A DNA stretch of 64,000 nt from Pyrenula massariospora (lineage: Eukaryota; Ascomycota; Eurotiomycetes; Pyrenulales; Pyrenulaceae), in NCBI GenBank assembly GCA_021030905.1, contig JAGFMI010000018.1, positions 806,001-870,000 on the forward strand, read 5' to 3'. A program made the position numbers and the translations under genes. Below are positions 44,692 through 55,671 of the stretch, one piece after another. Position 1 is the stretch's first letter. Each line of letters begins with the position of its first letter. Under the pieces are notes generated by a model. That model saw only the letters and a list, made by a program, of their open reading frames with translations, had not been told where the DNA came from and made no database searches.

Positions 44692-47127
44692 ATGAGCGAT
44701 TCAAGCGGATCTCGCCACTCAGGTACCCTTCCCTCCAGTCGACACTTGACATCTTGTTACTGGCAATCATTACATCTTGCTAACTTAAATCAGCTTGTAA
44801 TGAATGCCGAAATCGGAAAGTACGCTGCGACGGACGTCAACCATGCTGTCAGAACTGCTCGCGGCGAGGAGCTAAATGTGTATATGCCCGGAATTCTGGT
44901 CAAGAGAAGGATGAAATGCTGGTAATGATCAACAAATTGAATAATCGTCTATGTATGTTTCATACCGTCGATAATAACTGATGATATTAGAGCTGACTGA
45001 GTGTAATCTCGCAGCTCATGCAGAGCAGCGCCTCTTACATCAGAAGACGCCCCCCCCTCAACCAGCTTCAGTCCCACCGCAGGACCCGTTCCCAGACAAC
45101 TATGTTCCAGAGTCAGATCTCAAGTCCCGAGGGAAGTCGGTATTCACCTACAGCGAGGACACCGAGGCTTTGCCAGCAATTTCTATGCCTTTCTTTCCAG
45201 ATTCCGAAGAGCTTAGCATGTTGCCCAACATGCAAGCTTCCGGCACAATGTTCATAGATCCTTCTGAACTTAATACTCAATGGCCACAATTTGAAACATC
45301 ACAGCCTGTGATTGGGACACGACCGATCCGAGATACCGATGCCATGGATGAGGACCTCTCCCCACGCGTTCTACGTGAATTGTACGTTCACGACCACATC
45401 GCTGCTGACTAAGCTTTTCTTATCCAGCCCTCGTATAGCTGACTATGCAATCATTGACAGGTACCAACTTCACTTCGACAGATCGGATTGTACTTGTTAC
45501 ATGTTGGACCAAAACCGTTTTGTCACGACCATGGAAGACCCATCCATCGGTCCAGAGCTCCTGTGCCTCAAATTCATCGTCCTTGCTCATGGAGCTTCGA
45601 ATTCTTCCAAGTATCGCCATCTGCAGACCCAAGTCTATGACATTGCGCGCAAGTACTTCGAGATTGTCGAGACGGGAAGAGGTTTCGTGACCCTTGTGGC
45701 CCTCCAAGCATGCATCCTTTTCGCCATGTACGAACTGAAGCAGCTATTGTTCTCAAGGGCTTGGGGCAGTCTTAGCCGGGTCATGTGGATGGCCCGAATG
45801 TTTGGTCTCCACCAGATGGATGCAGGGTCTGGTGGGCCTCAAAAGCAGCAGTCCGGGTTTGCACTCCCGCCTCCAACAGATTCCCGAGAGATGGAGGAGC
45901 GTAGAAGAACGTTCTGGTCGGCCTATACCCTGAGCTGCTTCGCAAGTACTGGTGCAGGCTGGGACCACTATGCGCAGATCACCCATGAGGAGGTATATGG
46001 CCCAAACTTCTCAAGTGCAAATCAACTAACACGCCGCAGATCACGACATTACTGCCCACAACGAACAGACTTGATGGCCGTATATCGTCATTCCAATCCT
46101 CTCTACATGACACTATCATGCTGTCCGGGGCTCAAAAGAAGCTCTCAACCTTTGAAGGACTTATTCTCACCAGCGCCTTATATGGCCGCTGTCTACGGCA
46201 TGTTGACTACACCCTCCGTGACAACAAGGCCGATTATCCAAGCTACGACTTCTGGATGCACCACTACCACATCAGCGAAAGTGTCAACGAAGTCACGTCC
46301 GCACCGCTTGTCGATCCCGACCTGCCGAGCTCAAGCAATGAACTCGCCATCCTGTACATGAACATCCGGATTGAGGCCGTCTTGATCTGCCTCCACCACG
46401 CAGCCGTGATGCGTGGTTCGAAGTCCAATCAGGCGGATCCAATGGGGTCCGAGAGCAAGTTCAAGTGTCTCAACGCCGCGATGAAAGTCGTGAACATGAC
46501 GAAACGGATCCACGAGCAAGCTGAGTTGGCCAATGTAAGCTCTTCCCCTCCCCTTCTGTCCGCTGCCACAATAACATCTCTGATCGATCTACCCACCAAC
46601 AGTCAAGTCTCTACATCGCCTGGTCCGTCTACGTCGCCTCCCAAGTTCATGTCCGCGCCATCCACGCCAACACCTACGTCGGCTCCCGCCCCATCACCCC
46701 GCTCTACACCCCCACCACACCATCCCGCTCCCCAAAACTCCACGCCGTCAACCGGTGGGCCGTCCCTGTGGCGCCCCCCTCGGCTACCTCCCACCCCACC
46801 TCCTCTTTCAGCGTCAACCACAGCCACAACCACAGCGCCAGCACCAGCTCCTTCTCCCGTAGCAGCCAAGCTGGCGCATCGACCCTGACCCCAAGCCGGT
46901 TCGAGCTGCTCGAGAACATGGAGATACTGCTGACTATGTTGAGTGGATTGAAGAGCACGAATTTGATTGCGGGCGTGTTTGAGGCGCAAATCTATCATGA
47001 ATTGAAGGGGGGGAAGGCAATTACGGCGGATCGGCCGGTCGGGAGGGTCGATTTCCCGCTCGATGGGAAGGATGTTGTGAATGGGTTGGGGGAGAACAAT
47101 GCGCAGGATATTTGGAGAATGCTTTAG
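44692..47127 (+). CDS. Zn2Cys6 transcription factor, probable cluster regulator
   Basis: Six exons: 44692-44722, 44794-44952, 45015-45381, 45461-45992, 46040-46534, 46603-47127; 702 residues with consistent phases. The binuclear cluster is only seen after splicing: ACNECRNRKVRC then CQNCSRRGAKC (Cys12, 15, 22, 29, 32, 39, with an extra Cys28). A short coiled coil (INKLNNRLSHAEQRLL) for dimerisation follows. The fungal-specific middle domain (about 190-520) shows YQLHFDRSDC, ARMFGLHQMD and EERRRTFWSAYTLSCFAS. At intron 3 either of two acceptors (45427 or 45460) keeps the frame; the later one gives a typical domain start. The C-terminus has His/Ser/Pro-rich linker then a helical end. Direct neighbour of the biosynthetic genes, it is the best candidate for binding the TCGG-N7/8-CCGA dyads in their promoters. 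Confidence 0.87.
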
Positions 47128-47519
47128 ACGGGAAATGTTGGGATATGAGAGAAATCTTATGAGGTCATTGAAATAGGGTTGAAGCTGGAGGAATTTTTCA
47201 ACAGGTTTGTGTAAGAAAAGATGAATCACAGCACACATGGTGGAATTGACCAGGGGAAACGTGTTGCTAGAGATTCCCTGATCCACCTAATCTGCCGGTA
47301 CCAAAATATAAAAGAGGCAATCGTACAAATGACGGTGCAGGTGCAACACCCCACAACCCCCCACCCTGGAGACCTCGGAGTACGCCCGACTAAAATGATA
47401 ATGTCGGTGCTCTCGGCCCGTTCCGCTTCTCCACCCAGGGTCCACCTAAGCACTAGTCGCTCTCCACCCAGGAGTGCCAGGGTCCTCGGGTCCACCTAAG
47501 CACTGTTCCCCACCGCCTC
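47128..47519. other. Convergent 3' region with 16-bp direct repeats
   Basis: This lies between the regulator stop and the monooxygenase stop. GGTCCACCTAAGCACT occurs at 47439-47454 and again at 47489-47504, with CTCCACCCAGG also doubled nearby. No gene was seen. Confidence 0.6.
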
Positions 47520-49275
47520 CTAACCCCCACCAACACCAAAAGCTTTGACCCCCTGTACGAGGAAGAAACACGACAGTAGCACGCAGAAGCCCAGCAGCGG
47601 AGTGGTAAGCCCACTTATCAGACTCGACACTCCCTTCCCCGACACCCTCATCGAGGTCTTCTTATTCCCGCTCTCGAGCAACTTCTCCGCCTCTTCCGCC
47701 CGGACATCGTCGTCCCACCTGACACTCCCCTTATACTCGCCCGTGACGGGGACAAAATCGAGTTTCGGCGCCGCCTTAAACAGTGCGCTCGCCTGCTTCG
47801 CGAAAGCGTCGTCGGGGAGGTAGGGTACCACACGCGACATCAACTTGTATAACGGTGTTTCCCAGGCCTGCATCTTGGTAGCCAGGCCGGAGAAGTCGAT
47901 GAATTGGCGCATGCGTATCTGGCGCTCGGTCTCGTACTCGGTCAGCAGGCGCTGGAGGGCATGGTGGTCGGGTTTGGTGCCGGGGGCGCAGGAGGATATG
48001 GCGCGGTGGAGAAGGTTGGTGAGGACGACGACGGACTCCATGCCCGAGTTGCCGCCGAGGCCGATGTTGGGGGTCATCTGGATGGGGATTAGGATCCGGG
48101 TCAAGCGCGATGGGGCAATGGCGGGTTGGAAGAGCGTGGGGAAGAAAGGCCGCAGGATGAAAGGCATGCGGGAGAGAAAGGCGTGGGAAGATAGAGCGTA
48201 CCTTGTGCACGGCGTCGCCGGCCAGGACGATGCGGCCAAAGAACATGTGCTTGAAGAGACCCTCCTCGACATTGACCAGCTCAGTTCGGATTGCCGTCTT
48301 CCAGAGCTCACCGAACACTTGCGTGTCTGAGACAGGATTGTCCATGCATTCAGCGGCGCGTCTCTCGGCGTCGGCTTGTGTCCAGCGAGGCATGGCAGGC
48401 CAGTGCACGCGCTTGTTCTTGAAGAAGACGAACCAGAACGTGAATTCCTTGCCGCCAATGACCAGGAAGGATTTTCCTGGGTAATGGGTGCACGTCAGAT
48501 CGCTCTGGCTCATCTCCGGCTTCGTCCGGCTGAAACCGATCAGAAGGCTGTAGTCCGCGTAGAGGGCTTCGCACCAAAGTCAGAGACCGCGTCAAATAGC
48601 CAGAGGACGGTGGAGGAGAAATGAGGGGAAAGGCGAAGGGAGGGCTTTCATACTCTTCTTCTCGTTCGCAGTGATCATGCCCGGGACTTCAGTGTTGGCG
48701 TTTCTCCACATCATCCCTCTCACCTTGCTGTGGACACCATCAACACCAAGGATCAAATCTCCCTCTTCAGTACTTCCATCGCCGAGTAGGACCTTGACGC
48801 CGTCGTCCTCGTCAATGATGTCTACGACCTCAGCCCTTGACTTGACAACTGACTTGTCAGCTAGCCCCTCGTACATGATCTCGAGGAAACGCCTGCGCTC
48901 CAGCACCGGGATCGGGTATCCAAAACTGGGTCTCGTTAGCTCCGACCTCTGACAGATTATTTGTGAGGCACGACCATACTATTCTCTCAGGTACTTGAAA
49001 AGATCACTGCTGGCAAAGATCCTTCCGTCTGGCAGCAGGTCCTTAGCTTTTTCTATCGGGTAAGTCATGTCGTCTACGGCCTTCAAGACACCGAATTGCT
49101 CGAGGATCCGGGCTCCATGAGGGTAGATGCCGATACTCGCTCCACGTACCGGAGCGATCTCACCCTTTTCCAGGACGACATGGTCGATGTTGGCCTTCTG
49201 GAAGGCATGGGCGGCGGCAAGGCCGGCCACACCACCCCCTACAATGATGACACGGAAGTTTTTCTGATTGCCCAT
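47520..49275 (-). CDS. Membrane-bound FAD monooxygenase/epoxidase, PaxM type
   Basis: Four exons on the minus strand: 49275-48980, 48925-48654, 48566-48202, 48077-47520; introns 54, 87 and 124 nt; 496 residues. The start is the ATG at 49275 (MGNQKNFRVIIVGGG); an upstream open stretch lacks support. Marks of the aromatic-hydroxylase-like flavoproteins: GGGVAGLAA dinucleotide fold at residues 13-21, DGVHSKVR, and GDAVHKMTPNIGLGGN, the last read across the third junction. FGYPIPVLERRRFLEIMY across the first junction matches the PaxM/meroterpenoid epoxidase group. A hydrophobic C-terminal helix (GFCVLLSCFFLVQGVKAFGV) anchors it, as in that group. Relatives epoxidise the prenyl chain of a precursor so that a membrane cyclase can act, and such a cyclase lies 5 kb away. 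It is divergent from the DUF3237 gene. Confidence 0.88.
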
Positions 49276-49945
49276 GTTAGGTTCCAGTAGTTCATCAAAC
49301 GGAGCAGATTCTCGGAAGATGCTGCAGGGCTTGGACTTTGTACTCACAGGCTCGCCTATAGGCAAAATTTGCCGTGCAAACCAGCCATGAAGGATGACAA
49401 TAGTCTCAGACGGTGCCCTGCCCGACCAGACTAGCTGCTATCTTGCGTCCGAGGGCGAGACCGCCATGCTTAATTACCTAGATTGTTCAGTATCGGACGC
49501 CGCACCGAGCCATAGCGAAGCGGAAGACGATCGGCCTCGGACCGAAAGGCAGATCTCTAGGGCGTGTACGGAGGCGTGTCCAAAAAGTGGATAGTGATGT
49601 ATTAAATACCGTACGATATGTTATAGGACCGTTAGTATAATAACGTTAAATTATACATTTAGCTCTAATTATCCGCTCCAGGCGCTCACTAGGGTTGAAT
49701 GTAATTTTCCTCATCTTTATTAGCCTCCATAATTATAAGGTAAGTGTAATAACAATACAATACTTTTTCTAGCCCGGTAATTTACGTTACCATCCACTTT
49801 TTGGACACGCCTCCGTACACCTACCAATACTACCTTTGCAAAGAATGATATTTAGAGATGGACGCATCATGTCAGAAATGGCTCATCAACCAGGCGCTCA
49901 TTCAACTTTCTTCGTCAACAACTTTAGCCGAGTCTTTACGTCATC
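49276..49945. promoter_or_regulatory. Divergent promoter of monooxygenase and DUF3237 genes, invaded by a MITE
   Basis: The 670-bp region carries TCGG-N7-CCGA at 49531-49545 and the inverted-repeat element at 49564-49820. The element separates the dyad from the DUF3237 start, so the dyad is about 256 bp from the monooxygenase start but about 400 bp from the other. Confidence 0.6.
49564..49820. mobile_element. MITE-like element with 32-bp terminal inverted repeats
   Basis: Left arm 49564-49595 and right arm 49789-49820 match over 32 bp with one mismatch (outer end GTGTACGGAGGCGTGTCC, inner end CAAAAAGTGGATAGT). The 190-bp interior is AT-rich and non-coding. TA dinucleotides lie just outside both ends (49558-49559, 49822-49823), as expected for Tc1/mariner-type insertion, though the spacing to the arms differs by three bases. 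It is non-autonomous and sits in a cluster promoter. Confidence 0.75.
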
Positions 49946-50753
49946 ATGGGAGCTCCAACCGTCAACTACCCAATTGTCAAGCCGGCAGTCAACCAGATAG
50001 TCGACGTTGTTGCCAAGCGAGTCGTTGGTATGTAGATCCAGTCACTCGATCTAGGACACGACTCCGATGATCGAGTCTGCCAAGCTTGATCTGACATTTG
50101 GCAGGCGTGCGAGAGAATGGTCCGACCTTGATTCATTTCGTAAGACACCATTTAGGGATACCTCTCGGTGTTAGAAAATGTCATACTGATTGGCGCTATC
50201 GAACAATAGGAGTTCGGAAAGGGCACACTTGAGACGGTTGAGGGTTTCGAGCCGGCCTTCAAGGCCGAAATCATTCACGGCGCCGACTATCTGTCCTTCG
50301 ACTCCGATAGCAAGCACGCCCATATCGATGTGAAGGCGATCGCACAGTGAGTGAGCCCACTAAGATCGCAAAATCGGGGTTAATAACAATTCCAATAGGA
50401 CCGAGGACGGAGCGACGATCAACTTCCCCTACCACGGCGTTGTCACACTCAACGACGATGTCATGAGCATATTCAACATGGAGCCCACATCTAAAACTAT
50501 TCCGTTCGGTGCCAGCAGTAAGTTCCCTTCCCAGCAGTGGGAAATCTCCGCTTTCTCCGCTTCAATCACCGCCGACTGATCAATTACCTTCGTAGCCAAC
50601 ACCCACTACTTTCACAGCGGAAAGGAAGAACTCAAAGGTCTCGAGAATATGACATTCATCGGCAACAGCCGAATGACCGTCGACGAGAAGACGAGGGGCA
50701 TCCAGGTCGAGACCCGTATCTCGCAAGTCATTGCAGCGACTGGCATGGAATAG
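49946..50753 (+). CDS. DUF3237 (UPF0311-like) small protein in the cluster
   Basis: Five exons: 49946-50027, 50105-50139, 50210-50346, 50399-50517, 50596-50753; introns 77, 70, 52 and 78 nt; 176 residues, the usual family size. No single long frame reveals this gene; it appears only after splicing. The start is the ATG at 49946 (MGAPTVNYPIVKPAVNQIVD). Family marks read across junctions: LIHFEFGKGTLETVEGF, GADYLSFDSDSKHAHIDV, INFPYHGVVTL, IPFGASTNTHYFHSG, FIGNSRMTVD. DUF3237 proteins are small beta-barrels without a settled activity; some lie in fungal biosynthetic clusters, where an isomerase or cyclase role is suspected. There is no signal peptide or membrane helix. Its position between two flavoenzymes points to a tailoring step. 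The reaction cannot be read from sequence. Confidence 0.82.
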
Positions 50754-51604
50754 GAGGGCGAACGAAGGACGTATGGTGCGAAGAAAAGGTTTAGATAGCG
50801 GCAGTGGAGGCTTTAGAGCATCATAGAAATTTTGAAACAGTCACACTTAGCTTGCATCTGAATGATCTCACTTTGTGAAACACGCATACTATCTATCCGT
50901 CGCCTGTGGTATGTTCTTGTTAAGATCTTGATCACCTCACACGTGTGTCGCTAGAGCTTAGATCGTCTTGACGTGAATAGCTATTCTGTCGAACAGGAGG
51001 ACCCCTGTTGGGTGTGGAGCTTACATAGGGAAGGGTTACCGAGCATACCATCAAAATTGCATGCTCTCCACCCTCCTATATTTTCTAGACTAGTCTGTAG
51101 CTATTCGCTCTTACACCGATAAGACAACTGTCAACATCATTCTGGGTATCGGAAGAAGCGAAGAAATACATGTAGGACTGGAAAGGATAGGCGTGGAGTT
51201 GCGGACAGAGAGAAGGCTGTGGATCTGCGGAAATGGAATCTTTGAATCTTTCGCCGCGCTCGAGATCACCATGCTGCGCTTAAAGTAGCCTAGTACCGGC
51301 CAAAATGGCCGTCGAATCTCATTGGCTCCTAGAGGTACCCAGTCGTGCTAGTACCTGCAAACTATCCATCAACTATCAACAGTCAATTGTCAATCAAGTC
51401 TCTCGCGGCAGGTGTTCTAGGATCTAATCTTTTTCGCCTCCAGTGCCTCTATACCGGAAAGATTGAGCGATGAAATATGCCATGGAAGGCTGTCTAGACG
51501 TTCCCTTTACCAGCTTTCACAAGCGCTGCAGAAGACCACGAGACGATATAACGCCAAGAGACAAAAAGTAGGAGTGCAATTTTTGCTTCCCAGGCGCTGT
51601 CCTT
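50754..51604. other. Convergent 3' region with one CGG-N9-CCG dyad
   Basis: About 850 bases, no gene seen. CGGCCAAAATGGCCG at 51297-51311 differs by one base from the two dyads near 35.9 kb. A 10-bp palindrome CACACGTGTG lies near 50939. Both flanking genes end here, so neither is an obvious target of the dyad. Confidence 0.55.
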
Positions 51605-53612
51605 TCAAACCATACTCATGATCCATTTAGCCAAGATCAGGAACGTACTGGCTCCAGCGAGGCAGAGCGTGAGTAGTTGCGAATACTGCGATCCCCCGAT
51701 GTTCGATTCTCTAGGAGAGCCAATCTGCTTTTGGGCATAGTACTCGTCGATAATACCATTGAAGTCTTCAGGCTTGTATGGCGAAAATATCTCAGCTAAG
51801 ATGTTGGACTTTCTGCGGGAATTGATACCGAGATCCTTGCAAAGAGTATCGACGTACTGGGAAACTCCTCGTTAACGCATCATTCAATCGAAGGATCTTT
51901 GAGAAATTCACTTACCGGAAGGAAATCATAGAGCGAGTACGGGAACTTGCGACCTTGGGCAATGTACCGTTTCCGCGTCCAGGCATTCCATTCGGCAATT
52001 TCCCTAGCCATCGCATCTGGATGGGGCAGATCTAGCTCCCCAAGCATGTAGAGAATGGCCCAAAACGTCTGCACTGACGCAACTAGCGGTGTCTGAACGG
52101 TATGGATCTGGCCCAAGATGGCAAGTGATCGATCGCCCTTTTTCGCAAGAGCAAGCGGTATCACCCTACGGTAAAGCCTCCAGTGTCGCTGCGGAAGACG
52201 GGCTCGTTGAGGGTGCTCCAGCACGGGCCCCTTAGCTAAAAATGGCAGTTTCTTGTCGACGGACGCCGCCGCTGCGCTGTCGATGCTTTTCCAGTCTCGG
52301 TCTGCTGGATCTCTCTCAGGTGATGCTCTTTCCTTCACTGGCAGGCCGACTTCGGTTTTGCGCTCATCGTCAAACATGGCGAAATGATCCCCCCATCCAG
52401 TGCACATGACAATGAAGTCGGATTTGACTGACTTGCCGGATTTGAAGGACATGGTGTCTTTGTTGAGCGTCTGGAGTTCATCTCGCACAATCGAGACGTC
52501 GCCCTTGTGAATGATGCTCCAAAAATCTGGCAGCGTGACGACGCCGAGCCCCGAATTCGCCCAGAAGATGCTATCGTCTGTCAGCCAATATCTCGCCTCA
52601 ATTCAAGGAAGCCTAACCTCTTCCCATCTATTTCTGGCCGCAACCCCGCTACGTGGTCGTCCCTATCATAACCCGCATGGAGATCGCTTAGATACGCCAC
52701 AACATCCCAAAATGTACCCGTCAACCATCGCCCAACGGGATTGTTCTGGAAGATCGAGTATAGGAGACCCTTGGTGTTGAAAATTGAGGGACTGAGACCG
52801 GTCATGAGCCTGGTGGATGCGACGCCAATACTGGTCCAGTAACCAAGTAGCTCTGATGGCAATATGGCAAGTGGGCCGGCCCCCTTTCCCCGGATCACCC
52901 ATGTCACCTTCTTGCCCATTGTCAAGAGCAAGTAAACGGCGTCATATGCAGATTTAGCAGCTCCAACTACCATGACATGCTGGTATTTGCTCGACTGGAG
53001 GTTGCTGAAAGATTCGCCCAGATCTCGAGAGTGGACCACCGGGATTTCCACGTCCTCCGTGACGTAATCCGGTAATGAAGGGATGGAAGTGACACCAGTA
53101 GCAACCATTAGCTTCGCAGTATCTAAGAAGTCGGCGGAATCTCTGAATTGGAGACGCCAACCTCGTGGACCTCGCTCAACCTTTTCCACATGAGTGTTGA
53201 AGCGAACTCGACGTAGGAGGTCGTGGTTCTCGGCATACTTTTGAAGGTAGCTGTGGATCATGCGTCCGGTGACTTGCTTCTTGTCGTTCATTCCTTCTGC
53301 TGGCATCGGAGTGTCGATATAGTTAAAGAGTCCCAGATTGACCTGCGCGACAAGGTTGGGGTATAGCCGTTTCTCGCTCCATACCCCACCGACTGTTGAG
53401 TCGGAGTCTATGATTAGGACCTTTGCGTCTGGACGTAGTCGCAGATAGGTACGAGCCGCGACAAGACCGTACCAGCCTAATATTGAAGGTCAGTAAATGC
53501 CCTAGGAAATCAACCCAGGCCTTTCCAAATTCCCAGATCCTTGGTAGAAAGAGCTTCACATACCTGCTCCAATAATGGCAACATCGACGCTCTGCATCGG
53601 TGGGGAACCCAT
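51605..53612 (-). CDS. Flavin-containing monooxygenase with C-terminal membrane anchor
   Basis: Four exons on the minus strand: 53612-53564, 53476-52618, 52570-51916, 51856-51605; introns 87, 47 and 59 nt; 604 residues. The start is the ATG at 53612 (MGSPPMQSVDVAIIGAG). The FAD fold GAGWYG straddles the first junction; GGVWSEKRLYPNL is the conserved loop of FMO-like oxidases. The second nucleotide fold is degenerate: MVVGAAKSAYD in place of GxGxSG. HSRDL and the late CTGWGDH (the ATG-like motif) follow. The small last exon, found only by splicing, ends in a hydrophobic helix (LLTLCLAGASTFLILAKWIM) and a two-residue tail, a tail-anchor arrangement. FMO-like enzymes use NADPH and oxygen to hydroxylate or do Baeyer-Villiger insertion; the substrate is unknown. 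It is co-oriented with the membrane cyclase upstream. Confidence 0.86.
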
Positions 53613-54490
53613 TGCGAATATGTTGTGTCTTCCGGCCTCTTCCCTGGGGGAGAGCTAAGAGAGGAGCCGGCTGTTTTGGCGAGAAGCGACACAATATTTG
53701 CGTATCACACTTGATCAATGATTGATATCTGCATTTCCGAGTCAATGTTCCTCACAAGGCTCTTCCATGTGCGCATAGCCTCTGGTAGTCATCTGAAGAT
53801 GACGGCCAAGACCTGCACCCTCGGTTTCGCACCATGGCCTGTACGGCGACAAGGATCCGTGTAAGGATAGCATCTCGGTCCGCAGAATCGATGGAACGGC
53901 CGAAGAATTGTAGATCCAAATCGTCTTGCGAACTAGGATATTGCTCGGTCTCATCACCGAGCAAGATGGAAAACCTCGGTCTGGAATGACGATTGATTTC
54001 ATAGGCTGTCTAACCCCCTACGATTAAATAGGGCCCTAATCGTACGAGATCGTAAATCACACTCACGTGATGTTGTCGGTAAACCTGCCGCCCCAATCTC
54101 AACGCCGGCTGGGGCAGAGTAATGAATTCATCATCATCATCATCATTGTTATGATCTCAACGAGAGAGCAGACGGGAAGGAAGCTCCAGCTTCGCCTTCT
54201 CGCAGAGTCTTAAGGCCTATCAATGTTGTTGTGGACTCCAATTGTACACTCATGACAAAGTTGTACTTGTGCTTCTACGGCTCGCGAAATTGGACTATGA
54301 TTGATTGTTCTACACAATGATCTGTGCTAGTCTTATGCTAATGATCGATTTTGATTCTCGGACATTGTCAAGCTGTTCTTTGAATCAATACTACAGGGTT
54401 GACAAGTCCCCCAAAGAAGGCTTTCAAGCTAGACAATGCGGCAGTCGAATTTCTCACGCGTCGCACCTAGGGTATGAAAGGTGTACACAT
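53613..54490. promoter_or_regulatory. FMO promoter region with a perfect 9-bp-arm dyad
   Basis: About 880 bp between the FMO start and the cyclase stop. TTGCTCGGT and ACCGAGCAA form a perfect dyad with 6-bp spacer at 53941-53964, about 330 bp upstream of the FMO start. A CAT/TCA triplet run lies at about 54127-54144. No gene was seen. Confidence 0.6.
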
Positions 54491-55671
54491 TCAAATGCTG
54501 ATTTTCTCGGCCTTTCCGACCTCGTCACCGACCCGGCTGATAGCTCGTATCCGTAGCAACTGCCCCTCTCTCCAGAACAAGGCCAATGACACTACAGCTC
54601 CAGGCCCCAGTACAATGCTACTCACTACCATCACGAACAATAACACGCTTCGAATTCCGCCACCTGGCGGGAGACACCGCGCGGCCAAGAGGTAAGCCCA
54701 GGATATGCACGAGGTCGAGATGATGATCAAATCATATTGCAAAAAGAGCCATGGACCTTTTGCGAGAATCTGGCTTGCTCCATCCGGCCCAGTGATGAGG
54801 AAAGGAACATAGATTTTGACGAAAGTTACTGCCGGATCGCTGGACATCAACACCGAGCCTACGGCGTATATGTGGCCGGAAGCCGAAGACGCAGCGGCCA
54901 GTAGGTAAGACAGCCTCGTCCACCAGATAGCCTTAGCATCGTTTCTCGTCTGCGATGAAAGCACGTATACCAGAGCTGCCTGAATCACGGACACCCAGAT
55001 AGGGTCAGGCTGCCAAGCGGCCAATATATTTTGGTGTAGTACGTCCGGTCTAGGATACCATGTTGGCAGCATGCCAATGACAGCTGGCAGCAGTGCCCCA
55101 AAGACAAAGCTAGAGGGCAAAGCTCGAGCTGCAGATAGACTCACAGACGACAATGGGCTGTGCGAGTCATCGACCCATCTGAGATGGTGGCGAAAATATA
55201 GAGGGAGAGCGATGGCAGCACCAAAAGCTTGCCATATAAGGCCCCAAATGATCGGACTACAGAGACTAGGTCAGTTCCAGTGCCCTTCTCCTCCAAGAGT
55301 TTTACTTACTTAGCAATGGCGAACGGTTTGGCGTTGGAACGAGAACTTTCTGCATACAGCCACACAAAACCTGATTGCAAGGTTGCATATGCATCTATTA
55401 AGAAAAGTTGGTACCCGGTATGTGACCCATTCGTCCCATAGAAGAAGAATGCCACGAGCAGCGAGATGGGGAAATCGATCGGAAAGATGCCGGTGTATGT
55501 CGTGTTGAAGCGCGTCCCGTCCTCTAAGCATCCAGTCCACGACGCAACGATGAGAGCTGCGACGGTTCCATTGAAGATACTGACCCCCCAAAGCAGAAGA
55601 ACGGCGCAGATTGAAAGTGTCAGGAAGTACTTCGATTCCGTGAAGATAGCCATACTGGTCCTTTCGAGCAT
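54491..55671 (-). CDS. Eight-helix integral membrane protein, AscI/MacJ-type terpene cyclase candidate
   Basis: Two exons on the minus strand, 55671-55310 and 55256-54491, with a 53-nt intron; 375 residues. The start is the ATG at 55671 (MLERTSMAIFTESKYF). Almost the whole protein is membrane helices, about eight, with short loops. Charged or polar residues sit at helix ends: SWTGCLEDGTRFNTTY, PIDFPISLLVAFFFYGTNGS, DAYATLQSGFVWLYAESSR, then NPIIWGLIWQAFGAAIALPLYF reading across the junction. Size and helix number fit the AscI/AscF/MacJ group of fungal membrane cyclases (about 380 residues) rather than the shorter Pyr4/PaxB group (about 240). The assignment rests on layout and the PaxM-type epoxidase nearby; I cannot confirm it by alignment. 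Such cyclases protonate an epoxide or olefin in a prenyl chain. It shares a 386-bp promoter with the PKS. Confidence 0.7.

Noticed and set aside
42083-49672. ACATTTAGCTCTAA shared between about 42089 and 49652 as a possible common element
   Set aside because: Only 14 AT-rich bases match and flanks differ; chance is sufficient.
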